Assembly: GCA_026419785.1 (NCBI GenBank)
Contig: JAODTK010004398.1
Location: forward strand, 186,001-250,000
Length of the DNA: 64,000 nt
DNA from: Sclerodactyla briareus
Lineage: Eukaryota > Echinodermata > Holothuroidea > Dendrochirotida > Sclerodactylidae
Direction of reading: 5' to 3'
Made by a program: the position numbers and the translations under genes. Positions within the stretch are counted from its first letter, which is position 1, and each line of letters starts with the position of its first letter. Under the pieces are notes generated by a model. The model did no database searches, had not been told where the DNA came from, and worked only from the letters and a program-made list of their open reading frames with translations. Below, one piece after another: positions 38,901-45,300 of the stretch.

Positions 38901-40705
38901 CAACCAACAAGTGTGGTAAAGCCAACAAAGTAAGAAGAAGCATATATGTGTCGCAAATTGGACATCCCGGTGGCTTTGACATCATTATTAGAAAGTTCAT
39001 GAAGATAGATCCTCACCACTTTGGTTGGTTTGACAGTTTAGTCATCCACTCGGACACTTTATGAAAATTAAAATTGAGGAAGAAAGCTCTCTCCCCGTTG
39101 ACATTTGACAGGATGCCAGGTTTTTTCTGGACCAACTGAATCCACCCCACAAGTTTTGGTGACAACTTCATACTTTCACATAAAACCGCAAAATAGAGGA
39201 CAGCAGTCAGTAACACTGCTCACTTTAGAACCCACCAAGATTCTCTAGAGGAAAACATGTGTGCAAAGTTCAAATCAATCGGATAAAGCATTAGAAGGAG
39301 TTATTACGCTAATGCGAAAGTCATCCAGCAGCTGCGGCCAACTGGAGACAGCGAACCCAACCCCATAATATCTCGGAAGTGATATGAATGAGGGATACAA
39401 TGAGTACAATCTCTATTAATACCTCAATCTTTCACTTGTTTTAACTAGCAGTGAACGTACAGAGAACCATGCTCAAAAGGACTTAGTTCCATTCCATGTT
39501 TTTAGTTGTGGGAGACAGCAGCTCTACAAGTCTCAATGTCTATCTGTAGTCGTTCGTCGTTCCTTAGTTCGTCCCGTGTTCATCAGTACATTCATAAATT
39601 CTAAACCGTACATGCGATAAGGATGAAACTTGGTAGTGGATGAAGCTCGGATACTGGCTAGGACTGAGTACATTAATGTTGCATTGGTGTGATTAGATTT
39701 AATTAAATCCAATTAATTACCCCAGTTTCCAAAACTTCCATTGAGCTTCTCTAACTGTGAGAGAGGTGTTTTACAGTACTCCCCCTCTGCAGAGCAGTGT
39801 TTACTTATCTGTCAGGCGGGTCCAGGTCTGCAAGCCTGAGCTCTCTGACTGAAGAGAGGTTTGTTGCATTACTCAATCCCTCTGCAGAGCAGTGTTTACC
39901 TATCTGTCAGAAGGCAGGTCTGAGCCTAGTTGAAAATAAAACCTATGTCCAGGGGAAGAGGATTCGTCTGTCATCACATCCGCCCTAGATGTTGGGTGAG
40001 CCAGAAAGAGTTGTTACACATGTTGGGTTTGTTGCCATACATATAAGCAATATACATGACTAGGAAATAGGAATTATTCAGTTGCACAACTTTGTGCTGG
40101 GCACGGATATAAAACATTAGGCCAATGTGGTAGGAATGTTCCAAGCCATTCCATGGTTATGACATATGTCAGTAATGGTCAATTAAATGTGGACAAACAA
40201 TAAATGTGGATTGGGGAGGAACATGCAGTGTATTCGCCCGACTTGCGCTTGTTAGTCTCTGACCCAAACCAGGGATTTAACTCCAGCCTGCAAAGCTGCT
40301 ACAACCAACACAGCACTGGGAAAGGAATTTGAGCAACGTTGAAAAATTATATATACGATATTAGTATTAAAGACTCACTCACTCACTTTCTCTTCCCACT
40401 CTCAATACCCAGACAGCGGGAATTGCAACGCACTCCGACAATATCCAGAGGATGAATATGGCGCTCAGTCCCTCAATTAGCCCCCAAGGTGTTTCAACTG
40501 GTCAGCAATGTTGTTGCCTTAATAACAGTTTTTCCAAATGCACGACTCCAAACTGCAACACTAACACATAATTTGCTGGCTCCACAAATGGGGAAACATA
40601 CCGTCCGTTCACTGTCGTAATCCAGTTGATCGGAAAGTCCTTCTGCGTTCGCTATGAGGTGTTAGTGGCCATGACCGGGAAAATCCTTGTCGCTCTTGAG
40701 GTCAT
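14821..40705 (-). CDS. CAND1: CAND1 gene, partial (14 exons recognised), introns included
   Basis: CAND1 is a nuclear and cytoplasmic HEAT-repeat protein that wraps around unneddylated cullin-RBX1 and exchanges substrate receptors on SCF-type ubiquitin ligases. Fourteen minus-strand exons translate, in the right order, to conserved CAND1 stretches, including SSDKDF, LLEDKNGEVQN, LVSKVK, VRKRAII, RQAGHRVGEHM, FESFVRRCP, PDAMEQEE, QMKEKSIKTR, NHNPQVFHPHL, VGDSFYKTTSEAL and KERAISCM. Most are bounded by AG acceptors and GT donors. They cover roughly residues 15-500 of about 1230. Exon 1, the acidic-loop exon(s) and everything after KERAISCM were not found. Nearly every exon contains single-base frame shifts, mostly apparent deletions, while splice sites are preserved; this suggests assembly error, though a pseudogene is not excluded. 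Introns hold LINEs, a SINE relic and three minisatellites. The naming is secure from the ordered matches; completeness and functionality are not. Confidence 0.93.
15432..15530. repeat. ~95-bp segment duplicated at 22503
   Basis: GTCACGGGCTGGGTCCAAGT, TCATGTCGTATGGACA, AAGTGGGTGA, GTCGCAGATCGATG and TAGTATGGCAGTTAGTGAGG align with 22503-22598. Both copies are in CAND1 introns. Confidence 0.7.
15617..15710 (-). CDS. CAND1: CAND1 exon, VGDSFYKTTSEAL motif
   Basis: A 94-bp exon with no internal frame slip. It reads PVTSAVGDSFYKTTSEAL followed by CVTQTLVRVIRPI; the family has VGDPFYKITSEALLVTQQLVKVIRPL. The acceptor is CTTCTGTCGACAG. The 3' end reads TATAG then GCAAGT, so the donor is either a GC-AG type site or a GT site with a base error. 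Confidence 0.95.
16570..17901 (-). repeat. About 18-copy, ~75-bp minisatellite made of a CAND1 exon end plus its splice donor
   Basis: On the minus strand the unit is about 65 bp copied from the 3' end of the CAND1 exon (from TTCTTGAAC through CTTGTACCG) followed by GTAAGTGAT, after which the next exon copy starts. Donor-like sites occur near 17898, 17822, 17747, 17645, 17573, 17501, 17424, 17352, 17277, 17203, 17126, 17048, 16972, 16900, 16822, 16746, 16673 and 16599. Inner units share a 7-bp deletion (loss within CACAGGTCT), whereas the parent exon and a unit at about 16840-16890 keep GGTCTTC. One unit near 17701-17740 carries a G-rich insertion. Confidence 0.93.
17902..18012 (-). CDS. CAND1: CAND1 exon, NHNPQVFHPHL (parent of the 75-bp array)
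   Basis: The acceptor is TTCTTTCTCTTCACAG. The exon begins GDKN with the preceding GG, then NMKID, FLNCLLLNHNPQVFHPHL and TI, matching family LNDKSSSSNLKIDALSCLYVILCNHSPQVFHPHV. The donor is printed as CGGGAAGTGATG; neighbouring repeat copies show CCG/GTAAGTGATG, so two bases appear lost. Joined to the next exon it gives LVP-PVTSAVGD, matching the family's LVPPVVACVGD. Its 3' 72 bp plus donor are the template of the array that follows. Confidence 0.93.
19264..19500 (-). mobile_element. 3' end of an L2/CR1-like LINE
   Basis: Starts with (AAT)n on the plus strand, followed by TAGCGCTTCCCAGG and CAAAGTGCTTTACAA, the same layout as the 3' end of the LINE at 54318. The orientation is therefore minus and only the terminal ~230 bp is present. 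It lies in the intron between the CAND1 exons at 19582 and 18012. Confidence 0.6.
19582..19773 (-). CDS. CAND1: CAND1 exon, HRQMKEKSIKTR motif
   Basis: Reads TPVALLRQQTPDKVVKSV, then HRQMKEKSIKTRHGCLTLL, matching family TPLTMLQSQVPNIVKALHKQMKEKSVKTRQCC. The rest (ELI, LANH, SLVPGIQYSL) appears after several one-base slips and matches LTELVNVLPGALTQHIPVLVPGIIFSL. The donor is GG/GTAACG. The 5' edge is inferred from homology; a CAG at 19750-19752 is an alternative acceptor that would drop TPVALLRQ. Confidence 0.92.
20130..20470. repeat. Dispersed TTATGCAAATTAGA repeat, copies 2-3
   Basis: The phrase GCATAAATTATGCAAATT appears at about 20308 and 20435 with GAATGACCTCATGGACCCCA between, the same text as 4215-4280. 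It lies in a CAND1 intron. Confidence 0.7.
20720..20757. repeat. CA microsatellite
   Basis: CACACACACATACACACACA run of about 35 bp in a CAND1 intron. Confidence 0.95.
22503..22598. repeat. Second copy of the 15432 segment, abutting the 14-bp array
   Basis: GTCACGCGCTGTGCCCAAGT, TCACGTGGTAGAGACA, GTCGTAGATCGGTGAAGTAG and GGTGTGAGG match 15432-15530 and run straight into the G-rich minisatellite. Confidence 0.7.
22588..23160. repeat. G-rich 14-bp minisatellite in a CAND1 intron
   Basis: Imperfect tandem copies of GAAGGTGTGCGAGG (plus strand), about 38-40 units with many one-base variants, ending in a run of about 14 G. It lies just downstream of the CAND1 exon at 23224-23338 in the direction of transcription. 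Long open frames on both strands here are products of the repeat and not proteins. Confidence 0.95.
23224..23338 (-). CDS. CAND1: CAND1 exon, REENVKAD...PDAMEQEE
   Basis: Contains VKAD, QAYIAL, RPV and PDAMEQEEG; the family has [37 protein letters not shown]. The likely donor is GTCAGTTT. The 5' boundary, near CTGCAAG, is uncertain by a few bases. The exon is sandwiched between a 14-bp G-rich minisatellite starting about 65 bp downstream and a 25-bp minisatellite starting about 50 bp upstream. At least four single-base slips are needed. Confidence 0.9.
23385..24395. repeat. 25-bp minisatellite in a CAND1 intron
   Basis: About 40 imperfect tandem copies of a unit close to GTGTCTCAACATAGCATTCA plus AACCA. 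The copies are contiguous with no unique spacers, so it is not CRISPR-like. It occupies most of the interval in which the missing acidic-loop exon(s) of CAND1 should lie. Confidence 0.95.
24844..24898 (-). CDS. CAND1: CAND1 exon, FESFVRRCP motif
   Basis: A 55-bp exon with acceptor TTTTACCCCCAACAG and donor GTAGGTTT. It reads FESFVRRCPNEAH with no frame slip up to that point; the family has AFESFVRRCPKEVYPHV. The expected continuation (CLKYL, YDPNYNYDD and the acidic loop, then WKVRRAAAKCL) is not visible between here and 23338. Confidence 0.87.
25213..25322 (-). CDS. CAND1: CAND1 exon, RQAGHRVGEH motif
   Basis: Reads RQAGHRVGEHMDRSIPLI, a clear match to family RQAGHRIGEYLEKIIPLV. After slips it ends DDELREYCLQ before donor GTGGGTG. 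The acceptor position shows TTCCGG instead of CAG, either a base error or a lost splice site; exon phase (S-R-Q across the junction) fixes the boundary. Confidence 0.92.
25440..25990 (+). repeat. Repeat family A, internal fragment
   Basis: Contains the ATTCCTGGAAAGCC, ATTATGACCGAACATCA, TTTGTAGGGAG and CATGATGGGC modules of family A without the terminal hairpins. It lies within the CAND1 intron between the exons at 28920 and 25322. Confidence 0.75.
26440..26820. repeat. Dispersed repeat family E, copy 2
   Basis: The counterpart of 2930-3345: CCTAAACTTGGAGGTTCCAG, GGGGATATTTAAAG, TTTAAGGAATTCATGG, GATTCTGCGGTTCCCCC and ATGATGTCACAAGGCCAAAT in the same order. It lies in a CAND1 intron. Confidence 0.6.
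27840..28060 (+). repeat. Dispersed repeat family D (direct copy)
   Basis: ACAAGCGCAAGTTGAAAACG, GGCGAATACACTGCCTGTTC, CCAATCCACATTTATTGTTG, AATTGACC and GTCATAACCTTGGAATGGC appear in reverse complement at 40128-40330. The stretch begins with a truncated family A start (CTAGAGAACCAATAGTGGTG). Confidence 0.75.
28920..29054 (-). CDS. CAND1: CAND1 exon, HLV...LFNDLID...TPPLTRT
   Basis: A 135-bp exon with acceptor TTTTCCTGTTCTTTAG and donor GTATGT. It begins VHHLVLKLPQ, continues in a second frame as NLFNDLIDF, then reads KELGANTTPPLTRT and IASIS. The family has VFVDLIEHLLSEL, then TTRTYIQCIAAISRQAGHR. The end joins directly to the RQAGHR exon at 25322. Confidence 0.86.
30078..30142 (-). CDS. 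CAND1: CAND1 exon, AVRKRAII motif
   Basis: A 65-bp exon from acceptor CCATCCTACCTACAG to donor GTAAGT. One frame gives AALLHS, ASP and RKRAII; the family has TCLLPQLTSPRLAVRKRTIIALGHLV. Its last bases CTC join the next exon's GTCCACCACCTG to give LVHHLV, matching LGHLV in frame. Confidence 0.77.
30591..30664 (-). CDS. CAND1: Probable CAND1 exon, LEFADLL
   Basis: A 74-bp segment with a pyrimidine-rich acceptor (TTCCGCTTCTCCAG) and donor AG/GTTGGG. It reads SEKIS, then after one slip LEFADLLIGHINGSLGSR. This is placed on the family's EDVSVQLEALDIMADMLSRQGGLL by its LEx-ADLL pattern and by lying between two secure CAND1 exons. Similarity is weaker than for the other exons. A small exon for the NFHPSIL stretch that should follow was not found. 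Confidence 0.5.
31830..31910 (-). repeat. tRNA-derived SINE head or tRNA relic
   Basis: The minus strand shows TAGCCAACTGG, a full match to an RNA polymerase III A box, and about 30 bp further GGTCCGTATCCC, close to the B box GGTTCGANTCC. The whole resembles a tRNA 5' region through T loop, but no clean cloverleaf is evident. It continues into AT-poor sequence on the lower-coordinate side, as in a SINE body. It is inside a CAND1 intron. Confidence 0.6.
31940..32100 (+). mobile_element. Possible LINE C-terminal fragment
   Basis: Split plus-strand frames give LLWNALPSPV and then TFTLPTFTRAF. A RLWNSLP-type phrase is common at the end of LINE reverse transcriptase proteins. It is short, frameshifted and weakly supported. 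It follows the SINE-like segment directly. Confidence 0.35.
33157..33252 (-). CDS. CAND1: CAND1 exon, GLKTV...LTGRLTNAIYQ
   Basis: A 96-bp exon with acceptor CTTCCAACAG and donor GTACGT. It begins LKTVL and ends, after one slip, with LTGRLTNAIYQ. The family reads GLKTVIGELP, then KKITGRLTSAIAKQ. The middle (ATTSCKG) corresponds to the variable AANVCKK region. Confidence 0.8.
34290..35200 (+). repeat. Repeat family B, tandem run of about three units
   Basis: About 300-bp units made of two half-units: AATAGGGTTCATG...GGGGAACACACA, then AATAGGGGTTCCTGTACTCC...AACCATTCTGGA...TTTGACCTCTGG. Unit starts are seen near 34519, 34690, 34835 and 35002. It lies in the CAND1 intron between 35943 and 33252. 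Confidence 0.8.
35943..36055 (-). CDS. CAND1: CAND1 exon, LGPLVSKVK motif
   Basis: The acceptor is TTCCTTCCTCCAG and the donor GTAGTAC. The exon carries LGPLVSKVK, then a stretch matching the family's ETIVDTLCTNM, then ISTL, corresponding to family RDISSIGLKTV. Several single-base slips split it across frames. It abuts the LKTV exon at 33252 after a 2.7 kb intron. Confidence 0.85.
36560..37260 (+). repeat. Repeat family B, diverged copy
   Basis: Contains ACTTTTGGCCCATTAGAAAG, GGGACCTCTGTCCTGA, GGGAAACCACACATTAAC, CATTAATTCAGGTGGGGTCG and CCCCCAAAACAATAAGGAC. It ends in CACACACACAAAATGACATG, like the copies at 1422 and 12220. Confidence 0.65.
37550..37614 (-). CDS. CAND1: CAND1 exon, LLEDKNGEVQN motif
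   Basis: A 65-bp exon between acceptor TTTTCTCTCAG and donor GTAAAT. With one-base slips it reads VVRVLLKLLEDKNGEVQNQAVEC, one of the best conserved N-terminal stretches of CAND1. As printed, the frame is broken (a TAA falls in LEDKN). The upstream join to SERT and the downstream join to LGPLVSKVK are both in phase. Confidence 0.87.
39782..39925. repeat. 105-bp tandem duplication
   Basis: CCCTCTGCAGAGCAGTGTTT followed by ACTTATCTGTCAG occurs at 39782 and again at 39887 (ACCTATCTGTCAG), with CAGGTCTG and GCCTGAG in both. Confidence 0.8.
40128..40330 (-). repeat. Dispersed repeat family D (inverted copy)
   Basis: The reverse complement matches 27876-28050: CTAACAAGCGCAAGTCGGGC, GAATACACTGCATGTTCC, CCCAATCCACATTTATTG, CATAACCATGGAATGGC. 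It lies in the first CAND1 intron visible in the window. Confidence 0.75.
40602..40705 (-). CDS. CAND1: CAND1 exon 2 (N-terminal HEAT repeat)
   Basis: Acceptor AATAATTCCAG precedes ATGACCTCAAGAGCGAC, read as MTSSDKDF once one base is allowed to slip. MATN follows, and the exon ends DYDSERT before the donor GTATGT. The family N-terminus reads LLEKMTSSDKDFRFMATNDL, so this is the second coding exon and exon 1 should lie at higher coordinates. The last codon joins in phase to the next exon (SERT then VVR). At least two frame slips are needed across the 104 bases. Confidence 0.9.
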
Positions 40706-41372
40706 CTGGAATTATTTTTAACGCATGGGAAGAAAAGAAAAGGAAATGAGCAGGATATCTAGAGTCTTATAGGGCCTACAGTGCAGAATGCAAACTGAGA
40801 ACGCGGTAGTGTGCTTGGAGAAACCAAATTTGAGATGCGATGCCAACATGGACTGTCCTATTGCCTTTGTCCAGGGTTGGCTTTTGGTTTCACCCTACAT
40901 GTAGTGACAGCAAGTAAGTGATACTTTGTTCAAATATTGTGAGTGTGGCGTAAGCGTTTTTCTTCTTGAATGTATATCGGATTTGTAAATAGGAGCCTTG
41001 GGATCAAGGAGAACCTATCAAGGTATCAATTGGCAACGTGTGAACACTCATTTATAGGGCGCTTTGTGTTGGTAGTCCATGAAGGCAAGCCAGAAATATA
41101 ACAATATTTTACTCATTTGATGGTGTATCACCACCAAAAATTTTTCTATGTCATCAATAGGTTGGTTCGGGGTTAGTGTCTATCCCATATGGTCGATGTA
41201 GTTGGAAAGTGGTCTTCTTCCGTCTGGTTGGAAATGGAATGGATAGCCTTATCAGATTAAAAACAGAGATATCTGACCTTTCGATCAGTGAATCAGTGGC
41301 CAACAATCTGTCTCTATGGGTCCTGGCTCCTATCCTAGATTTCAACCTCGGTCCTGTGATCGCACCATAATT

Positions 41373-41675
41373 CACAAAACTACTGGTTTGTGTGACCATC
41401 ATTGTGAACTACGAATACTTACCCCATATTGCCACTTTGCACCCCACCCGCCGCCATTGAACATCGGGCAATTTTTTACATAGTCGGGGTGGCAACCATC
41501 GTCCTTCTTATTTTTATAGGCAGAGGCGCCAAGGGATTGAGGGGCAGAGGCCCGCGATTCCGACGAAGGAGGACGCCCCGTGATGGCACGGAAGGAAGTG
41601 GGGACGGTTAGGGTGGGTAAGTCCAATATGGGTAAGTATTCGTAGTTCACAGATTCACAAACCAGTAAGTTTGTG
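41373..41675. repeat. Inverted repeat (arms ~52-59 bp, ~190 bp apart), MITE-like
   Basis: The left arm 41373-41431 (CACAAAACTACTGGTTTGTG ... GTGAACTACGAATACTTACC ... CATATTG) is the reverse complement of the right arm 41624-41675 (CAATATGGGTAAGTATTCGT ... AGTTCAC ... CACAAACCAGTAAGTTTGTG) with few mismatches. Read outward, both arms carry ATGGG/GTAAGTATT-like splice-donor text. The loop is GC-rich. Confidence 0.88.
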
Positions 41676-44600
41676 AAAGTCTATTCATTACTCAAATACT
41701 CCATATTGAACTTTGCACCAGACTAGCACACGGGGCACTGGAGGCGGGTTCCGTGCCGTCACTAACAGGGTTGTTGTAGGTTGTAGATGCAGAGCAGGCC
41801 TCGTGCGGCTAGGCCGAGACTGTGTTGGAGACAGAGATTGAAAACGAACGTCGTGTGGTAAACCACACACGGACGCTCGCATACCGTCTCGCGAAGAAGC
41901 GTAGGTCGGGAGAAGGAGGGGCCGGACATCTCCAGGCTCGCGGGGCAACGGGGTTGTTGCACATTAGTGGAACCCGAGCGAACCCTGCTCAGAGATATGC
42001 GGCCTTGAGAGGCTCTCTATCCCACGGAATATGAGAAAGCCTTCAATGCCGGAGGAGAAAATGACTACATAGGAAGAAGAGGTGAGTGCCGTTGACGAAA
42101 GAACTCTTTCACCAGTACCAGTGCCTCGTGTCCGCACCGGGACACCCCACATCCATGAAGCCTCTCAACCGGTGGCTAGAATTCCGACGGTGTGCAGATG
42201 TAAGTTCTCTCGAGGTGTCGAACCCGGACCCACGGGACCGCTCGGGGGGTCGACCCACCGCTCGAAGAGCTGACCTGGTTTGGATGTCGAAAGAGTAGGT
42301 GCGCGGCTGCGACCGCAGGCGTGGGAGTACCAATTTGGCCTGGGAGGGCCTAAAGAGTTGGATCAGGGGGGGGAGGCCACCCACGGCTCGGGGAGTCGAC
42401 CTGGCTCAGGAGGGCCCAGAAAGATTCGCAGGCCCGATCTTGCTCGGTAGGGCCGACCTCACACAGGAGGGCCAGGGAGAGTCGGATTACGGCTATGGAA
42501 GCTCGTGATGAACCAATCCCAGGGGATCGAGGCCGAAGGGAGCGGCAGAAAGAGTGGGACCAACTCTCTGGAGAGTCGGCAAGGCTCGATCCTCGGTCGG
42601 TTTAGAGCTGATCTCACCCAGGAGGCAGGAAGCGTCTGACCACTGCGCTGGTGAGTCGGCGGTATCCGATCCTAGGCTCGGTAGGGCCGATCTCACACAG
42701 GGAGGGCAGGAAGGGGCGGGCTCCGGCTATGCAAACCCGGGATGAGCGAACCACTGCACAGGGGAGCGGGCTTCGGAGGGCGTTGTGAAGAGTCGTCCGC
42801 GGCTCCAGAAGAGACGGGAGAGGGGAAAGTCGAACCGTGGCGCGGGAGGTCGATCGGGTCAGGAGAGTCGGAGAAAGTGAAGGCTCCAGAGGGGTCGTAG
42901 AGGGCTAACCCTCGGCCCTGGAGAGCCAGTCTGGCCCAGGACGGCTGATAGAGAGTCAGACCACGGAACTGGGGAAAACCGGGAAGGACGACCCTCGGCT
43001 CGGGAGAGCCCATCTTAATCAGGAGGCCGAAAGAAGTCCGACCACAGCCCCGGAGGGTGGGAGAAGAGGTCGATGGGTCGACACACGGCTCGAGAGGGCC
43101 GACAGAGACGGTTCACGGGTCTGGAGAGCCTTACCACGGCTCCGGAGGGCGACCCGGTTCGGGAAGGGCCGGAAGAGACGGTTCACGGCTATGGGGGCAG
43201 ACCTGCTCTGGGTCTCTAGTGATGGCAGTCCCGATGGGAACACGGAACGCCCCACCACCATGGCACTCCGCGGTCAGCGGGGTCCGGCCTAGCCGGTCTG
43301 TAACAGGGCTGGATTGTAGACGGGACAGAGACGGCTTGCAAGAGAGTACGGATACCTCGGGGGCTGGCCGGTGGTGCTCCGTAAACGGGCCGTAGGGTTC
43401 TGTCTCTCAGCGGAAGGTCGGGTCGATCGAGCGAACGTGCCGGCCTCGGGGAAAGCGCGTGCCACGTGAAGGTGCAACTGCGCAAAAGAAGTAATAGGGT
43501 CCACGGAGAAGAGCGGACGAGATCTACTAGCAGAGAACGGGACTCGGCGAGACTGGCTACTAGGTCAAGTAGGCATACAAGGCGAGACGTAGTCCGCCAG
43601 CATTAATTCCGGCACGTCTATGACGGCAGTTCCCTGTCGTTGAGCCCCCGCTATCTGCAGTAAGCTGTCTATGTAGGCGAGCCCTCTAGAGTCGCGGCTA
43701 CGGATGGAGGTGAGCGGAGAGTGGGCCTGGTAAGAACCCGAGGGAAGGTAGCGAACTGCTAGTCTCTCCCCGGAAAGCAGGTACGCTTGGAAGCCCGACC
43801 CTGACCGACAATTAACGGACCCTGGTCCTCGACTGGCAACGGCTGTACTGTTCGATAGATAGTGGAGCCATGCAACTCCGCCCCGGTGGCCCTCCGGCCG
43901 GGGGGGGGGGGGGGGGGATGGCTAGATAGGAGCTCCATTCGGCCTGCGAACACTAGAGTCTTCCAGCATCAGTGGCATCCGCGAGCCCGCTGGTCTCTCT
44001 TTGAAGAGAGATCCGACTCTGGAAGGGGTGGCGCTCCTGGGCGGCCGCAGCAGAAAACCCCGCCGCTGACCCGAGCGGCTCCCCTGTCTGGATGAGGAGG
44101 ATTTAGACGGTGCTGACGTAGACCTGTGGTGAAAGACTCCTTCCAAGTTCGGCTCCTCCAGGGACTTAACATTTTTTCCGTCCCGCTAGCCGCACTCTTG
44201 ACTGAATATATTACGTGTTGCGTGGGTTTTGTTTGTAGGCCCCGGCCCACGATGGTGGTGACTGAAGGGCAACTCCACGAACGGGATGGTCACCAGGGCC
44301 TGTGCGATGTCCGTGCAGCCTTATGTCACCCGCGATACAAGTCTGACAGGACCTGGCCATGGAAGGAGGGCCCACGGGACCAAGGAACGCGATAGAGTCA
44401 CTTGTACAGCGACGCGTAGCGAAGTCGTCTGTCCCGAATTCGTAGTAACTAGATCGGAGAGGACGAGAACAGTTCTGGCGATGAGGGACCTTAACAACGT
44501 CCCTCGCCGAAAAAAACAAGACAGCCAGCCTGAGTCTCGCCCTAGGTTGATCTGGGATCAACGGCACACTAACAAGGATGCTGTCCATCCGACCCCCGAG

Positions 44601-45200
44601 GACTACCGGCGGGTAATTACCTCGCCGGCTTCCTGGGGTGTAGAACACACTGATCCACTTGAGTCGCAATGCCTGACAAGAGAGACTCCCGCCGCTACGG
44701 CTGTTCGGACGGACTGCCTCGTACCCCCGGGACCTCCCGAGAGATCTCGTATCGGGGAGTGTCTTGTCGTGATTCCTCCCCCTCTGCCGGGACAGAAGGA
44801 CAGCTGAAGATTCTGAGGGGCCGCCCCGCGGCCTAACCTCCCCTACGCGGAGGCCGGGAGGGTCCAAGAGCGTCAAGCCGTACGGGCCCGGAACGTCGGC
44901 CGCCTAAACTGTCTGAAAAACCGGCGAAACTGGCGGTAACATCACCCCGCAGGGCTCGCGGCTTGGCTATCCAATGTAAACTTCTTTGAACTAGCCGCTA
45001 TCCGCATCCGAGCAGAGACCTTCCTAGGAAGATGTTGATGATGTTGGGCTCTGCCGTGTAGGGCTTGGATCGATGCCTGTCCCCTGGATCCCTGGTCCCT
45101 GGCGCTGGTTGATGCCTGAGCCGTCCCGGCCCGCCAGGATACGCGGCCGCAGAGGGACCGGTCCGACCGCTATCGTCGGGACCTGGGCAGTTTAGAGGTG
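41440..45200. other. GC- and CpG-rich block with gene-like open frames
   Basis: Base composition jumps sharply from the AT-rich surroundings and CpG is plentiful. Open frames of up to 221 codons exist on both strands (for example the minus-strand one at 44211-44876 and the plus-strand one at 44286-44807), as expected when stops are rare in GC-rich DNA. A Ser/Arg-rich minus-strand stretch at 43922-44146 looks the most protein-like, but I do not recognise it. The block lies 5' of the first CAND1 exon found, so a promoter CpG island or a GC-rich mobile element are both possible. Confidence 0.5.
42190..43260. repeat. Degenerate ~40-bp GC-rich tandem repeat
   Basis: A unit near CCACGGCTCGGGAGGGCCGA followed by CCTGGCTCAGGAGGGCC and GGAAAGAGTC recurs at least 20 times with heavy divergence, clearly at 42395, 42440, 42655, 42880, 42990, 43085, 43135 and 43165. 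Confidence 0.8.
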
Positions 45201-45204
45201 TAAC

Positions 45205-45300
45205 CAACTAAGGCTGCCAACGGTTACTCGGTTTAAAACCCAGAAATCCGGATTGACTCGGATTCGGTTTAACTCGTTTTTGAAATTTGCGGAAAACAGA
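45205..45300. mobile_element. hAT-like terminal segment, at the end of the GC-rich block
   Basis: GGCTGCCAACGGTTACTCGG, TTTAAAACCCAGAAATCCGG, ATTGACTCGGATTCGGTTTA. It resembles the family C ends at 47085 and 51748 (GATTGACTCGGTT) and marks the boundary of the GC-rich block. Confidence 0.45.

Noticed and set aside
41154-41402. Minus-strand LLATDSLIER text as CAND1 exon 1
   Set aside because: No start codon and only a loose resemblance to SNLLEK; the donor would be weak.
44211-44876. 221-codon minus-strand frame as a gene
   Set aside because: The overlapping plus-strand frame is almost as long, both follow from high GC, and neither contains a motif I can recognise.
41440-45200. Ribosomal DNA or its spacer
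   Set aside because: No 18S, 5.8S or 28S core sequence could be recognised in the GC-rich block.
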